Shown: one piece after another, positions 8,894 to 16,692 of the stretch
How the letters are laid out: the number at the start of each line of letters is the position of its first letter
How positions within the stretch are numbered: the stretch's first letter is position 1
Assembly: GCA_026003255.1 (NCBI GenBank)
Contig: BPGX01000009.1
Coordinates: 47,224-111,223, forward strand
DNA length: 64,000 nt
Direction of reading: 5' to 3'
Origin: Bacteroidia bacterium
GTDB lineage: Bacteria; Bacteroidota; Bacteroidia; B-17B0; Aurantibacillaceae
The notes under the pieces: model-generated
Seen by the model: only the letters and a program-made list of their open reading frames with translations
What the model was told of the DNA's origin: nothing
Database searches by the model: none
Made by a program: the position numbers and the translations under genes

Positions 8894-10318
8894 ATGTGCA
8901 ATATGAACAGAAGTACCTTAAACAAGCAGATAAGTTTTGAATTAATACAAAATCTTAAAAATGACCCAAAAGCATTTTCATCTTTTTTACAAAATCAAAA
9001 TGACGGAGCTATTATTTATGTTTTGGAAAAGTTTGGTAGATTAGAAAATGGCTATAGCAAAGAACCATTACAAAATTTACTAAATCACTCCAATGAAAAT
9101 ATTAGAGCTTTATCGATAAAAAATTTAGCAAAAATTGAAGATATTAACCTTTTACCTACTTTCATTAAATACGCAAGTACCGATGAAAGTACAATTGTAA
9201 GAAGAGAGGCGGTTTCTGCCATAGGGAGACTTAGAAATGAGAAAGCTATTCCTTCATTAATCAATTTTTTGAAAGATAAAGATCCAAAGGTTGTAATGCA
9301 AGCAATAAGAGGGTTGCTTGTATTTTCTCATAACTCAAGTGTGAAGAACGAATTAAAGAAATTGCTAAATCATCCTAACGAGATAATCAGAGAAGTTATT
9401 AATAAAGAGGTCAACGGGGTTCAATACCAATCGAAGAGTCAGCAAAGACATGACGAATTTCCTGAGTTTTTAAAAAATACTGTGGTTCATGGAGATGTGC
9501 AAGAAATAATAAAATATGTGCCCGATGAATCGGTTCATTTAACTTTTACATCGCCACCTTATTATAATGCTAGAGATTATTCGATTTATCAAAGTTATAA
9601 TGAGTATTTAAATTTTTTGGAACGAGTTTTTAAAGAAGTTCATCGTGTAACCAAAGAAGGTAGGTTTTTCGTCCTTAATACATCGCCAATCATTATTCCA
9701 AGGATTAGTAGGCAACACGCCAGCAAAAGGTACCCTATACCTTATGACATACATCCGTTGTTAATAAAAATGGGTTGGGAATTTATTGATGATATTGTAT
9801 GGGTTAAACCTGAAGCAAGTGTAAAAAATAGAAATGCAGGATTTTTACAACACAGAAAACCACTGGCTTATAAACCGAATGCTGTTACTGAAATGTTAAT
9901 GGTCTATCGAAAGAAGACTGATAAATTGATTGATTGGAACATAAGACAATATAGCCGGGATAAAGTAAAAAAAAGTAAGGTACTTGAAGAATACGAAACT
10001 ACAAATGTTTGGCGTATAGATCCTACATTTGATAAAGTGCATACCGCAGTTTTTCCGCTCGAACTTTGTAATAGAGTTATTAAATTCTATTCTTTTATAG
10101 GAGATTTAATCTTCGATCCATTTGCGGGTAGTGGAACATTAGGCAGAGCAGCATTAAATCTAAATAGAAACTTTTTCTTAACGGAAAAAGAAGCTAAATA
10201 CATAAATAGAATTAAAGAGGAATTAAATAAAGTAGGTAATTTATTTAATCAAGTGGGTCAACCAAAATTTGTTAGCCTTCAAGAATTTATTACTTTAACA
10301 GAGAAAAAAGGTATATGA
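8894..10318 (+). CDS. HEAT-repeat protein fused to beta-class DNA methyltransferase (likely N4-cytosine)
   Basis: Modification enzyme of 474 aa. Residues about 50-175 form HEAT/PBS-lyase-like helical repeats (AVSAIGRLRNEKAIPSLINFL). Residues about 190-460 form an AdoMet-dependent DNA methyltransferase. Catalytic motif IV TSPPYYN is near residue 219, and SAM-binding motif I DPFAGSGTLGRAAL is near 407. The IV-before-I order is beta class, and SPPY is typical of N4-cytosine (some N6-adenine) enzymes. The stop overlaps the next start as ATGA, so it is translationally coupled to the broken endonuclease that follows. The pair is a type II restriction-modification module inserted in the sugar operon. 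The start at 8894 is chosen over the internal ATG at codon 4 by length only. Confidence 0.88.
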   Translation: MCNMNRSTLNKQISFELIQNLKNDPKAFSSFLQNQNDGAIIYVLEKFGRLENGYSKEPLQNLLNHSNENIRALSIKNLAKIEDINLLPTFIKYASTDESTIVRREAVSAIGRLRNEKAIPSLINFLKDKDPKVVMQAIRGLLVFSHNSSVKNELKKLLNHPNEIIREVINKEVNGVQYQSKSQQRHDEFPEFLKNTVVHGDVQEIIKYVPDESVHLTFTSPPYYNARDYSIYQSYNEYLNFLERVFKEVHRVTKEGRFFVLNTSPIIIPRISRQHASKRYPIPYDIHPLLIKMGWEFIDDIVWVKPEASVKNRNAGFLQHRKPLAYKPNAVTEMLMVYRKKTDKLIDWNIRQYSRDKVKKSKVLEEYETTNVWRIDPTFDKVHTAVFPLELCNRVIKFYSFIGDLIFDPFAGSGTLGRAALNLNRNFFLTEKEAKYINRIKEELNKVGNLFNQVGQPKFVSLQEFITLTEKKGI

Positions 10319-11231
10319 CAATAACCGAACAAGTCGCAAAAAATATAATTAGGAAATTATTAAAAGGAGAAGACTACAGAATAGAGGTAGTTACTTTAAT
10401 TAATGCTGAATTTTTGCAATTTGCGATAGATTTCTTTAAAAGAATCGTTGATGCAAAATTAAAAAGTCAAAATATAACCGTTGACTGGTATAAAAAAAGA
10501 ATTTCTTAATCCAGAATTACCAGCAAGAGATATTGCTATTAATGCCGGATTGAATAAAAAAACCATTCATAATATGTTTAATTCCTCTACAAAGGAGATA
10601 GTTATAGATGCATCAAATGAACATTATGACTCTTTGTATGAAACAATTAAAAATCTTGTGGAAACAGAACACGATCTTGATCTTACATTAACCATTAAAT
10701 TTAAAGGTGTAAGTGTTGATTTAAATGTAAGCGAGAGTTTGATAGTAATAAATACTCTTGCAGTAAAGCGAGCAGAGTTAAGGGGTGGTTTATGGAGTAC
10801 TGCTGGTAAAAGAGTAGAAAAACCACTTATGGAAACATTATGCAAATTGTATGATGTGCCTGAGAATAATTATGCTGTAAAAATTAAAAGGTAAAATCAT
10901 AAAAGATGTTGACTTTGAAAGAGAGGTTGACTTTTACTTAGTTGAAGGTAAAAACCAATACAAATGTGAAGTTAAATTAATGGGAAGGGGAAATCCGGAA
11001 AGCGCCGATGCTGTTATAGCAAGAGATAGCAAGGTATTTGTAGCGGATAAACTTTCAGAAACAAACAAGAGACAACTTGATAGCTTAGGTGTTGAGTGGG
11101 TTGAATTAAGAAGTAACGGCGGATTTCAAAGATTTGAAATCGTGCTTGATCATTTAAGAATTCCGCATGGCAAATTACCGCGAAACGTAGATCAAAGGTT
11201 GGAAATAATTTTAAATAAACTATTAAAATAA
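10315..11231 (+). pseudogene. Type II restriction endonuclease, CfrBI-like, frameshifted twice as read
   Basis: Cognate endonuclease of the preceding methyltransferase, spread over three frames: 10315..10509, then 10481..10894, then about 10896..11231. The joins are consistent with one extra A each, in the seven-A run at 10490-10496 (restoring WYKKEFLNPELP) and in the AAAAGG at about 10888-10893 (restoring VKIKGKIIKDVDF). The repaired product would be about 305 aa. Its third segment carries CEVKLMGRGNPESAD preceded by acidic residues, consistent with a D...ExK nuclease core. The wording of this segment and RGGLWSTAGKRVEKP recall the CfrBI family, but this is from memory. The breaks could be sequencing error, slip-strand phase variation or real decay. 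Confidence 0.65.
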
Positions 11232-11300
11232 ACGGCACACTTTATGTTATGAACAAATATCCATTAATGAGATATCTTAATTAAATAAAAATTGAACCTA

Positions 11301-11465
11301 AATCACCACGAAAAAACATTTGAAGAGAATTTTGCTAATTTTAGCCCGATGAGACGCATGAGTTACAATCATGAAGTAGCACCGGCTTTAATTTATTTAT
11401 TGAGCGATGCTTCTTCTTATGTAACGGGCTTAAATCTGAAAGTAGATGGTGGATGGACGGTGTGA
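11301..11465 (+). pseudogene. Orphan 3' fragment of an SDR gene (direct repeat copy B)
   Basis: Codes for the last 54 residues of the SDR protein (NHHEKTFEENFANFSPM...VDGGWTV) in one open frame, with a TGA stop but no start and no upstream part. The protein differs from the intact copy by one Lys/Arg change and lacks the final Trp, while the DNA differs at 13 sites. It sits immediately before the thioesterase gene, where the SDR gene would end if the restriction module were absent. It is therefore probably the original end of the host gene. Confidence 0.85.
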
Positions 11466-11478
11466 TAAAAAATATAAC

Positions 11479-11906
11479 ATGAGTTATTCCATAGAAAATT
11501 TTAATATTGCATTAAAACTAAGAATTGATTGGAGTGAACTGGATTATTTTGGTCATGTAAACAATGTTTCTTTTTTTAAATACATTCAGGCAGGTCGTGT
11601 GAATTATTGGGAAAAAATAGGATTGATTGAGTATTACAAACAACATAAAATTGGTCCCCATGTTGTATTCCTGTAAATGCACTTTCCTAAGAGAACTGCA
11701 TTATCCGGGAGACATACAGATTTTAAACAAAAACTTCCAAAGTTGGAAATACAAGTTTTGTGTTACATCATCTCATTACCAATAATCAAAAGGACATCGC
11801 CGCTGAAGCAGAAGATGTTGTTGTCATGTTTGATTTTAATAAAATGAATAAAATTCAAATACCAGATGAATTAAGAAAAAGTATTGAAAAAGTTGAATCA
11901 AAATAA
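11479..11906 (+). pseudogene. Hot-dog (4HBT) acyl-CoA thioesterase-like gene, frameshifted as read
   Basis: The true start is ATG at 11479 (MSYSIENFNIALKLRIDW); the track start at 11446 reads through the SDR remnant. The first part, WSELDYFGHVNNVSFFKYI, is the classic 4HBT active-site region (Asp near the N-terminus, HVNN). The frame breaks after HVVFL at about 11676. It is picked up as CTFLRELHYPGDIQ in a second frame and as KTSKVGNTSFVLHHLITNN...VESK in a third, ending at 11904-11906. Repaired length is about 142 aa, normal for the family. It lies between the SDR and NeuB genes, so it may act on an N-acyl group of the sugar rather than in fatty-acid metabolism; that is inference. Confidence 0.7.
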
Positions 11907-11917
11907 AAATTCGCTTT

Positions 11918-12972
11918 ATGAAAGTTCTGGATTTCATTAAAAATCATAACAAAGATATTATCTCTACTCCCTATATTATTGCTGAAGCAGGTGTAAATCA
12001 CGAAGGTTCCATGGAACTGGCCAAACGCTTAATTGATGAAGCAGCCGAGGGGCGGAGCTCATGCCATCAAATTTCAATCGTATAAGGGCAGAAACGCTGG
12101 CATCTAAAAACAGTCCCTATTATTGGGACATTACCAAAGAACCTACACGTTCTCAGTATGAGTTGTTTAAGAAGTATGATAAATTCTGGAAGAAAGAATA
12201 TGAGGAATTAAAGACATATTGTGACAAAGCAGGCATTGAATTTATGAGTACACCTTTTGATATTGAATCAGCTACTTTTTTAAACGATTTAATGCCTGTA
12301 TTTAAAATTTCTTCTTCTGATATTACCAATTTTCAATTTATTGAATATCAATGTTCATTTGGTAAGCCCATTATTCTCTCTACGGGTGCTTCCTATTTAT
12401 GGGAAATACAAGAAGCAGTAGATATTATTGAAAAGCATGGTAATCCTTTGATACTGATGCATTGTGTATTGAACTATCCAACCCCTAACAAGAATGCTAA
12501 TCTTGGAATGATACAAGGACTTAAAAAACATTTTCCTCAACACATTATCGGATATAGCGATCATACGTTACCACAAAATATGGAAGTTATTCATACTGCC
12601 GTATTATTAGGTGCTACTGTCGTTGAGAAGCATTTTACACACGATAAAACTTTACCCGGCAACGATCATTACCATGCTATGGATAAAGAGGACTTGAAAG
12701 TATTCTGGGATAAGTGGAAATTTACGGAAGAATTGTTAGGTTCATTCAAAGTTACAGCTTTACCAGATGAAGAACCTGCACGGCTAAATGCCAGAAGAAG
12801 CTTAGTAGCAGCAAGAGATATACCAAAAGGAAAAATTATTGAAGAGAAAGATTTGACGTGGAAAAGACCTGCACATGGAATTAGTGCAAAATACTATAAG
12901 GACTTAATAGGTAAGAAAGTGTTAGTGGATATTAAAGAAGATGAGATATTGAAATGGAATATGATTGAATGA
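11918..12972 (+). CDS. neuB: NeuB-family nonulosonate synthase (frameshifted near the N-terminus as read)
   Basis: Condenses a 6-carbon N-acetyl sugar with phosphoenolpyruvate to make a 9-carbon acidic sugar (sialic, legionaminic or related). The real start is ATG at 11918 (MKVLDFIKNHNKDI; then YIIAEAGVNHEGS). Indels in GAGGGGCGG (about 12047) and AAGGGCAG (about 12085) break the frame, so the track ORF starts only at 12061. After repair the text reads AGAHAIKFQSYKAETLAS, the normal NeuB beta-1/2 region. The barrel continues with STPFD, KISSSDITN and HCVLNYPTP, and YSDHT near the end. A C-terminal SAF/antifreeze-like domain (RRSLVAARDIPKG) completes the enzyme. Repaired length is about 351 aa. 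The exact sugar is not determinable, and no CMP-sugar synthetase gene is visible nearby. Confidence 0.85.
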
Positions 12973-12991
12973 ATTATAAAATTATTACATT

Positions 12992-13678
12992 ATGAGAGAA
13001 TCTGAAATAACACGATATAAAAACACATTAAAAGATTTATTAGATTTAAATGTAGAGCATTATTGTGATTTAGGGCCTGGTAAAGGAGAAATTTGTATTG
13101 GGTTGCATAAAGCAGGAAAAAAGGTTTGTGCATTAGAAGCACCGTGGGACTTTGAGAATCGAACAGCATGGAAAAAAGAATATAATATAAATGTATATTC
13201 AGGAGATTTCTTCACATGCAATTTTAATGAAACTATTAAGGAGAAAGTAGAATGTTTTTCCTTGATACATTGCATTGCTCATTTAAGATTTCCTCCTCAT
13301 ATTGTTTTAAAGAATGCGTATAAAAAACTTGAAAAAAATGGTTATTTTTATTTATCCACTGTTAATGCTGGTTCTTTAGATAAAGTGATAAAACTTTTTA
13401 GGGGTGGGGCAATAACAGAGGAGGTTAAAGAATATGTGGATATGGGAGAAGAATATAGAAAGTATTGTAATCCAACAGGAAGATATATGATATGGGATAG
13501 CTGGATGCATGTAAAAGAATATAGAGATTTTGAATTAAAAAAGATTTTTGAAGATTGTGGGTATAAAGTTGTAATTTTAAAGCATAGAAACAACTTTAAG
13601 CATTGGAAAAATGAAATTCTTTGTAAAATTTGGCCACACTTAAGTGAGGAAATAATCATTGTTGGGCAAAAAGTATAA
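12992..13678 (+). CDS. Class I SAM-dependent methyltransferase of the sugar cluster
   Basis: Protein of 228 aa with a Rossmann methyltransferase core. HYCDLGPGKGEICIGLHKAGK is glycine-rich motif I near residue 22, and the LEAP region holds the acidic ribose contact. LIHCIAHLRFPPHIVLKNAYKKLEKNGYFYLST is the typical post-motif and loop of Methyltransf_11/23 proteins. It starts 20 bp after neuB on the same strand and is probably the last gene of the operon. It likely O- or N-methylates the sugar or its glycan, judged from position only. Confidence 0.7.
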   Translation: MRESEITRYKNTLKDLLDLNVEHYCDLGPGKGEICIGLHKAGKKVCALEAPWDFENRTAWKKEYNINVYSGDFFTCNFNETIKEKVECFSLIHCIAHLRFPPHIVLKNAYKKLEKNGYFYLSTVNAGSLDKVIKLFRGGAITEEVKEYVDMGEEYRKYCNPTGRYMIWDSWMHVKEYRDFELKKIFEDCGYKVVILKHRNNFKHWKNEILCKIWPHLSEEIIIVGQKV

Positions 13679-13682
13679 AATC

Positions 13683-14432
13683 TTACTTCTTATACACCGT
13701 TCTCATAAACTCTGACGAAAATACAAAATTATCAAGCGCTTCATTTCCACTATTTAATACACTTTCTTTTGTGCCTTTCCACTCCGCTCTTCCTTTATGT
13801 ATAAATAATATATTTTCACCTATTTCAATTACCGAATTCATATCGTGTGTGATTACAATTGTTGTCATATTAAATTCCTTGGTTAATTCATGAATTAATT
13901 CATCAATGACAATGGCTGTTTTAGGATCCAATCCTGAATTGGGCTCATCACAAAACAGATATTTTGGAAACGCTGCAATAGCTCTCGCTAAACCTGCTCG
14001 TTTTTTCATTCCACCACTCAGTTCAGCAGGATAAAGTTTATTTTTCCCTTCTAATTTTACTCGTTTTAAAACAAAATTTACTCGCTCTTTTTTCTCTTCT
14101 TCACTCATATTGGTAAACATATCCAGCGGAAATTGAACATTTTCTTCAAGTGTTAGCGAATCAAATAATGCTCCTGCCTGAAACAACATACCTAACTCTT
14201 TGCGAATTTCTTGTTTCGCCTGTGGAGACATCTGAATAAAATCTTTCCCTTCAAACAAAACTTGCCCACTATCCGGCTGATGAAGGCCAACCATTACTTT
14301 AAGTAAAGTTGTTTTCCCACAACCACTTTCGCCAATAATCAAGTTGGTTTTACCTTTTTCAAAAGTAAAACTAATGTCCTGAATGATTGTTCTTCCATCA
14401 AAACTTTTTGTTATGTTTTTTACTTCTATCAA
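13683..14432 (-). CDS. mlaF: MlaF-type ABC transporter ATP-binding protein
   Basis: ATPase of an Mla-like lipid transport system between inner and outer membrane, 249 aa. Walker A GESGCGKTTLL is near residue 37; the signature LSGGMKKRAGLARA, Walker B YLFCDEPNSGLDP and H-loop VITHDMN are all present. The LSGGMKKR and DEPNSGLDP variants are typical of MlaF/MkI-like ATPases. Its ATG overlaps the stop of the permease gene upstream (ATGA, 14429-14432), so the two are translationally coupled. No MCE-domain (MlaD) gene is adjacent inside the window. Confidence 0.9.
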   Translation of the reverse strand: MIEVKNITKSFDGRTIIQDISFTFEKGKTNLIIGESGCGKTTLLKVMVGLHQPDSGQVLFEGKDFIQMSPQAKQEIRKELGMLFQAGALFDSLTLEENVQFPLDMFTNMSEEEKKERVNFVLKRVKLEGKNKLYPAELSGGMKKRAGLARAIAAFPKYLFCDEPNSGLDPKTAIVIDELIHELTKEFNMTTIVITHDMNSVIEIGENILFIHKGRAEWKGTKESVLNSGNEALDNFVFSSEFMRTVYKK

Positions 14433-15169
14433 GTGAAAAAGATTTGCGTGATAATTAAATTAAAAATTAAAATCAATATACTTGAGATCACTACTGCTCT
14501 TGTGCTGGATTTACCGACTTCCAATGCCCCACCACGAGTATAATATCCATAGTATGCAGGTATGGAAGTAATAATAAAAGCAAACACAATTACTTTTGTA
14601 AATGCATACCATATTTTCCATGTCTCAAACATAAATTGAATACCAAAAATATATTCATAAGGGGTTACGGCATTTGAGGCAATACCCATTACATAGCCAC
14701 CTAATAAGCCCAAAAACATACTAATCGCAATCAAAAAAGGATTAATGAAGATGGCAGCAATAATTTTAGGCAATATCAAATAACATGCTGAGTTAACGCC
14801 CATAATCTCTAATGCATCAATTTGTTCTGTAATACGCATAGCACCAATTTCAGATGCAATGTTAGAACCTACTTTCCCTGCTAATATCAAACTTACAATC
14901 GTAGGGCTAAATTCTAACAATATGGATTCCCGCGTCGTAAAACCTACTGCATACAAGGGAACCCAAGGACTGGTAAATCCAAATGCTGCCTGTATGGTAA
15001 TAACTCCTCCCATAAACACCGAAATAATTGCTACAATTGGCAAGGATGTAATCCCAATTTGATGAATCTCTTTGATAATCTGCTTTCTATACACTTTCCA
15101 ATTCTCGGGCTTCCGAAATACCTTGCCCATCAAAAGCGCATATTCACCCAGTTGAAATAATAGATTCAT
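14429..15169 (-). CDS. mlaE: MlaE-family ABC transporter permease
   Basis: Inner-membrane permease of 246 aa partnering the ATPase that follows it. The conserved MlaE core is visible: PIVAIISVFMGGVITIQAAF, LILAGKVGSNIASEIGAMRITEQIDALE (the EQIDALEIMG signature), and several hydrophobic helices to the end. It probably moves phospholipid for outer-membrane asymmetry, by family. First gene of a two-gene operon on the minus strand, divergent from the small lipoprotein at 15214. Confidence 0.9.
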   Translation of the reverse strand: MNLLFQLGEYALLMGKVFRKPENWKVYRKQIIKEIHQIGITSLPIVAIISVFMGGVITIQAAFGFTSPWVPLYAVGFTTRESILLEFSPTIVSLILAGKVGSNIASEIGAMRITEQIDALEIMGVNSACYLILPKIIAAIFINPFLIAISMFLGLLGGYVMGIASNAVTPYEYIFGIQFMFETWKIWYAFTKVIVFAFIITSIPAYYGYYTRGGALEVGKSSTRAVVISSILILIFNLIITQIFFT

Positions 15170-15185
15170 CCTGAATATTTATCTT

Positions 15186-15193
15186 TAATTTTG
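15186..15193 (+). promoter_or_regulatory. Candidate -7 element for the small lipoprotein
   Basis: TAATTTTG, 20 bp before the ATG at 15214, in the divergent gap with mlaE. Confidence 0.4.
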
Positions 15194-15213
15194 CAGCAAA
15201 AATACGTTTTTCT

Positions 15214-15345
15214 ATGAACATTCGTCATTTTGTTTATCTAATTCTATTGTTACTTTTTTCTTTATGTATAACAAGTTGTTCTACCAAGAAAAAGTATCAT
15301 AATAAGAATAAAGGTTGCGATTGTCCTACTTTTGGGAAACATTAA
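15214..15345 (+). CDS. Small lipoprotein, 43 aa, Cys-rich tail
   Basis: Too short for the ORF track. ATG at 15214 opens MNIRHFVYLILLLLFSLC followed by lipobox ITSC, a normal Bacteroidota lipoprotein signal. The mature part is only about 21 residues: a charged linker and then GCDCPTFGKH before TAA. A promoter-like TAATTTTG precedes it, and the stop abuts the end of the convergent CsgG-like gene. The GCDCP ending with a lipidated Cys looks deliberate rather than random; I recall similar short proteins in Bacteroidota but cannot name a family. Function unknown. Confidence 0.65.
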   Translation: MNIRHFVYLILLLLFSLCITSCSTKKKYHNKNKGCDCPTFGKH

Positions 15346-16503
15346 TTATTTCCCTTTTGAGTTGTATCCAAAGCTTATACCAATACGATGTCCATTTGGG
15401 GAAGGAACAAAAAACAAATTAATAGGTATGTTGAGTTTGCCGGAACGAAATGTTTTACCAATTGCAATCACTACTCCTGTTACCAAACGCAGGTCGCCGC
15501 GACTGTCCATTCTTTCTTTTTTTTCGAAAGGAAATGGTTCATTCGGATTCGGATGTTTTTGTTGCCAGTCAGAATATAATCTCCAGACGTTTAAGGAATC
15601 ATAATATCCTGTAGCATACTTAGCTACTGAAAACGTTGGTCCAACGCCCAATTCCCAGCCATTGATGTTATGTCTTAATCCATTCATTATCGTTAAACTT
15701 GGAAAAAAACTACTCTGGTCTAATCCGGTGATTTGCGGGACAATTTCAAATAATGCCTGCCATTTACCTGCTGTGAAATATTGTATTTCAAACTGATAAC
15801 CAAACTGATACATCAATGGATAAACGCCATATCCACCCTGTTCTTTGGGCATATTTAGAATTTTCCCTGTTTCTCCCATAAAATAAATACCACCCATTCT
15901 TGGACCATCTAATCTAAGCCGTGTAGTATTAGGATTAGTAATTTCATTATCTATGACATCTACTTTTTGTAATCTGTTTAGAACAATTTCATCAACGGGT
16001 TGATTGAACAATTTAGCAATTGTAATACTTATCATTCGTGTCATTTCTTCTTTAATGGGCAAGAATTCAATCACCTGTGTTTTTTCACTACTTTTCGTTT
16101 TGACATTGATTAATCTAAACGAGCATACAATTTTGTTTCCAAAATTTTTCACACTTCCACCTAACACTTTATCTACACCTAATTTTTCACCAATGTTTAA
16201 TAAGCATAAATTTCCATAGCAATTTTCTAAGTTTAATCCTTTTTGTTGTGCAAGATAAAGAGCATCGTTGCGGTCAATGATGTCAAACTGATTGGTTTTT
16301 TCCAATTCAATTTTTGCGATTTCACCAATGATATTCCCCGACTGAAGAGTGGACTCATTGGTTTCATAATCTAGAACCAGAATTTTTTCCTTGGTGGATG
16401 TTGATTCGGCTACATTATTTTGGGCATTGCAGAAATTAATAGATGTGTTTATCATCAGAATGCCCATTGTTGTTGTCATTGTTTTTTGAATAATTTTTTT
16501 CAT
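15346..16503 (-). CDS. Secreted CsgG/TolB-like protein of unknown function
   Basis: 385 aa with a signal peptide (MKKIIQKTMTTTMGILMINTSINFCNAQ). Residues about 40-170 look like the CsgG/TolB N-terminal fold that senses or assembles at the outer membrane: ILVLDYETNE, then IAKIELEKTNQFDIIDRNDALYLAQ and GEKLGVDKVLGGSVKNFG. The rest (about 200-385) is rich in beta-strand-like stretches ending IGISFGYNSKGK and may be a small outer-membrane or periplasmic beta domain. It ends 1 bp from the convergent lipoprotein gene. A TACCTTTG element lies 20 bp upstream of its ATG. Confidence 0.6.
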   Translation of the reverse strand: MKKIIQKTMTTTMGILMINTSINFCNAQNNVAESTSTKEKILVLDYETNESTLQSGNIIGEIAKIELEKTNQFDIIDRNDALYLAQQKGLNLENCYGNLCLLNIGEKLGVDKVLGGSVKNFGNKIVCSFRLINVKTKSSEKTQVIEFLPIKEEMTRMISITIAKLFNQPVDEIVLNRLQKVDVIDNEITNPNTTRLRLDGPRMGGIYFMGETGKILNMPKEQGGYGVYPLMYQFGYQFEIQYFTAGKWQALFEIVPQITGLDQSSFFPSLTIMNGLRHNINGWELGVGPTFSVAKYATGYYDSLNVWRLYSDWQQKHPNPNEPFPFEKKERMDSRGDLRLVTGVVIAIGKTFRSGKLNIPINLFFVPSPNGHRIGISFGYNSKGK

Positions 16504-16522
16504 AGTGGTAAGTTTTATATCA

Positions 16523-16530
16523 CAAAGGTA
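16523..16530 (-). promoter_or_regulatory. Candidate -7 element for the CsgG-like gene
   Basis: TACCTTTG on the minus strand, 19 bp before the ATG at 16503. Confidence 0.45.
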
Positions 16531-16635
16531 GTGGTGTTATATGCGAAAAAATTATTGAAAATAACAATTTAAAAAATATTAGTTGCAAAAAATATAATCA
16601 ATTTATGTAAAAACAATAGAAATTTTTATTTGAAT

Positions 16636-16668
16636 TTTGAAAATTCATTCAGATATTTATTATTTTTG
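16636..16668 (+). promoter_or_regulatory. Promoter TTTG-N21-TATTTTTG for the HTH gene
   Basis: Both Bacteroidota elements are present: TTTG at 16636-16639 and TATTTTTG at 16661-16668, spaced by 21 bp, 24 bp before the ATG at 16693. The rest of the 16504-16692 gap is AT-rich and shows nothing else. Confidence 0.6.
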
Positions 16669-16692
16669 TGAAAAACAATAAAAATTAAATTT

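Noticed and set aside
8844-11300. Insertion sequence or integrase carrying the restriction module
   Set aside because: No transposase, integrase, terminal inverted repeat or target-site duplication could be seen; only the long SDR gene-end repeat flanks it.
11446-11676. 76-aa ORF starting MVDGRCDKK
   Set aside because: Its beginning is an out-of-frame reading of the SDR remnant; the thioesterase starts at 11479.
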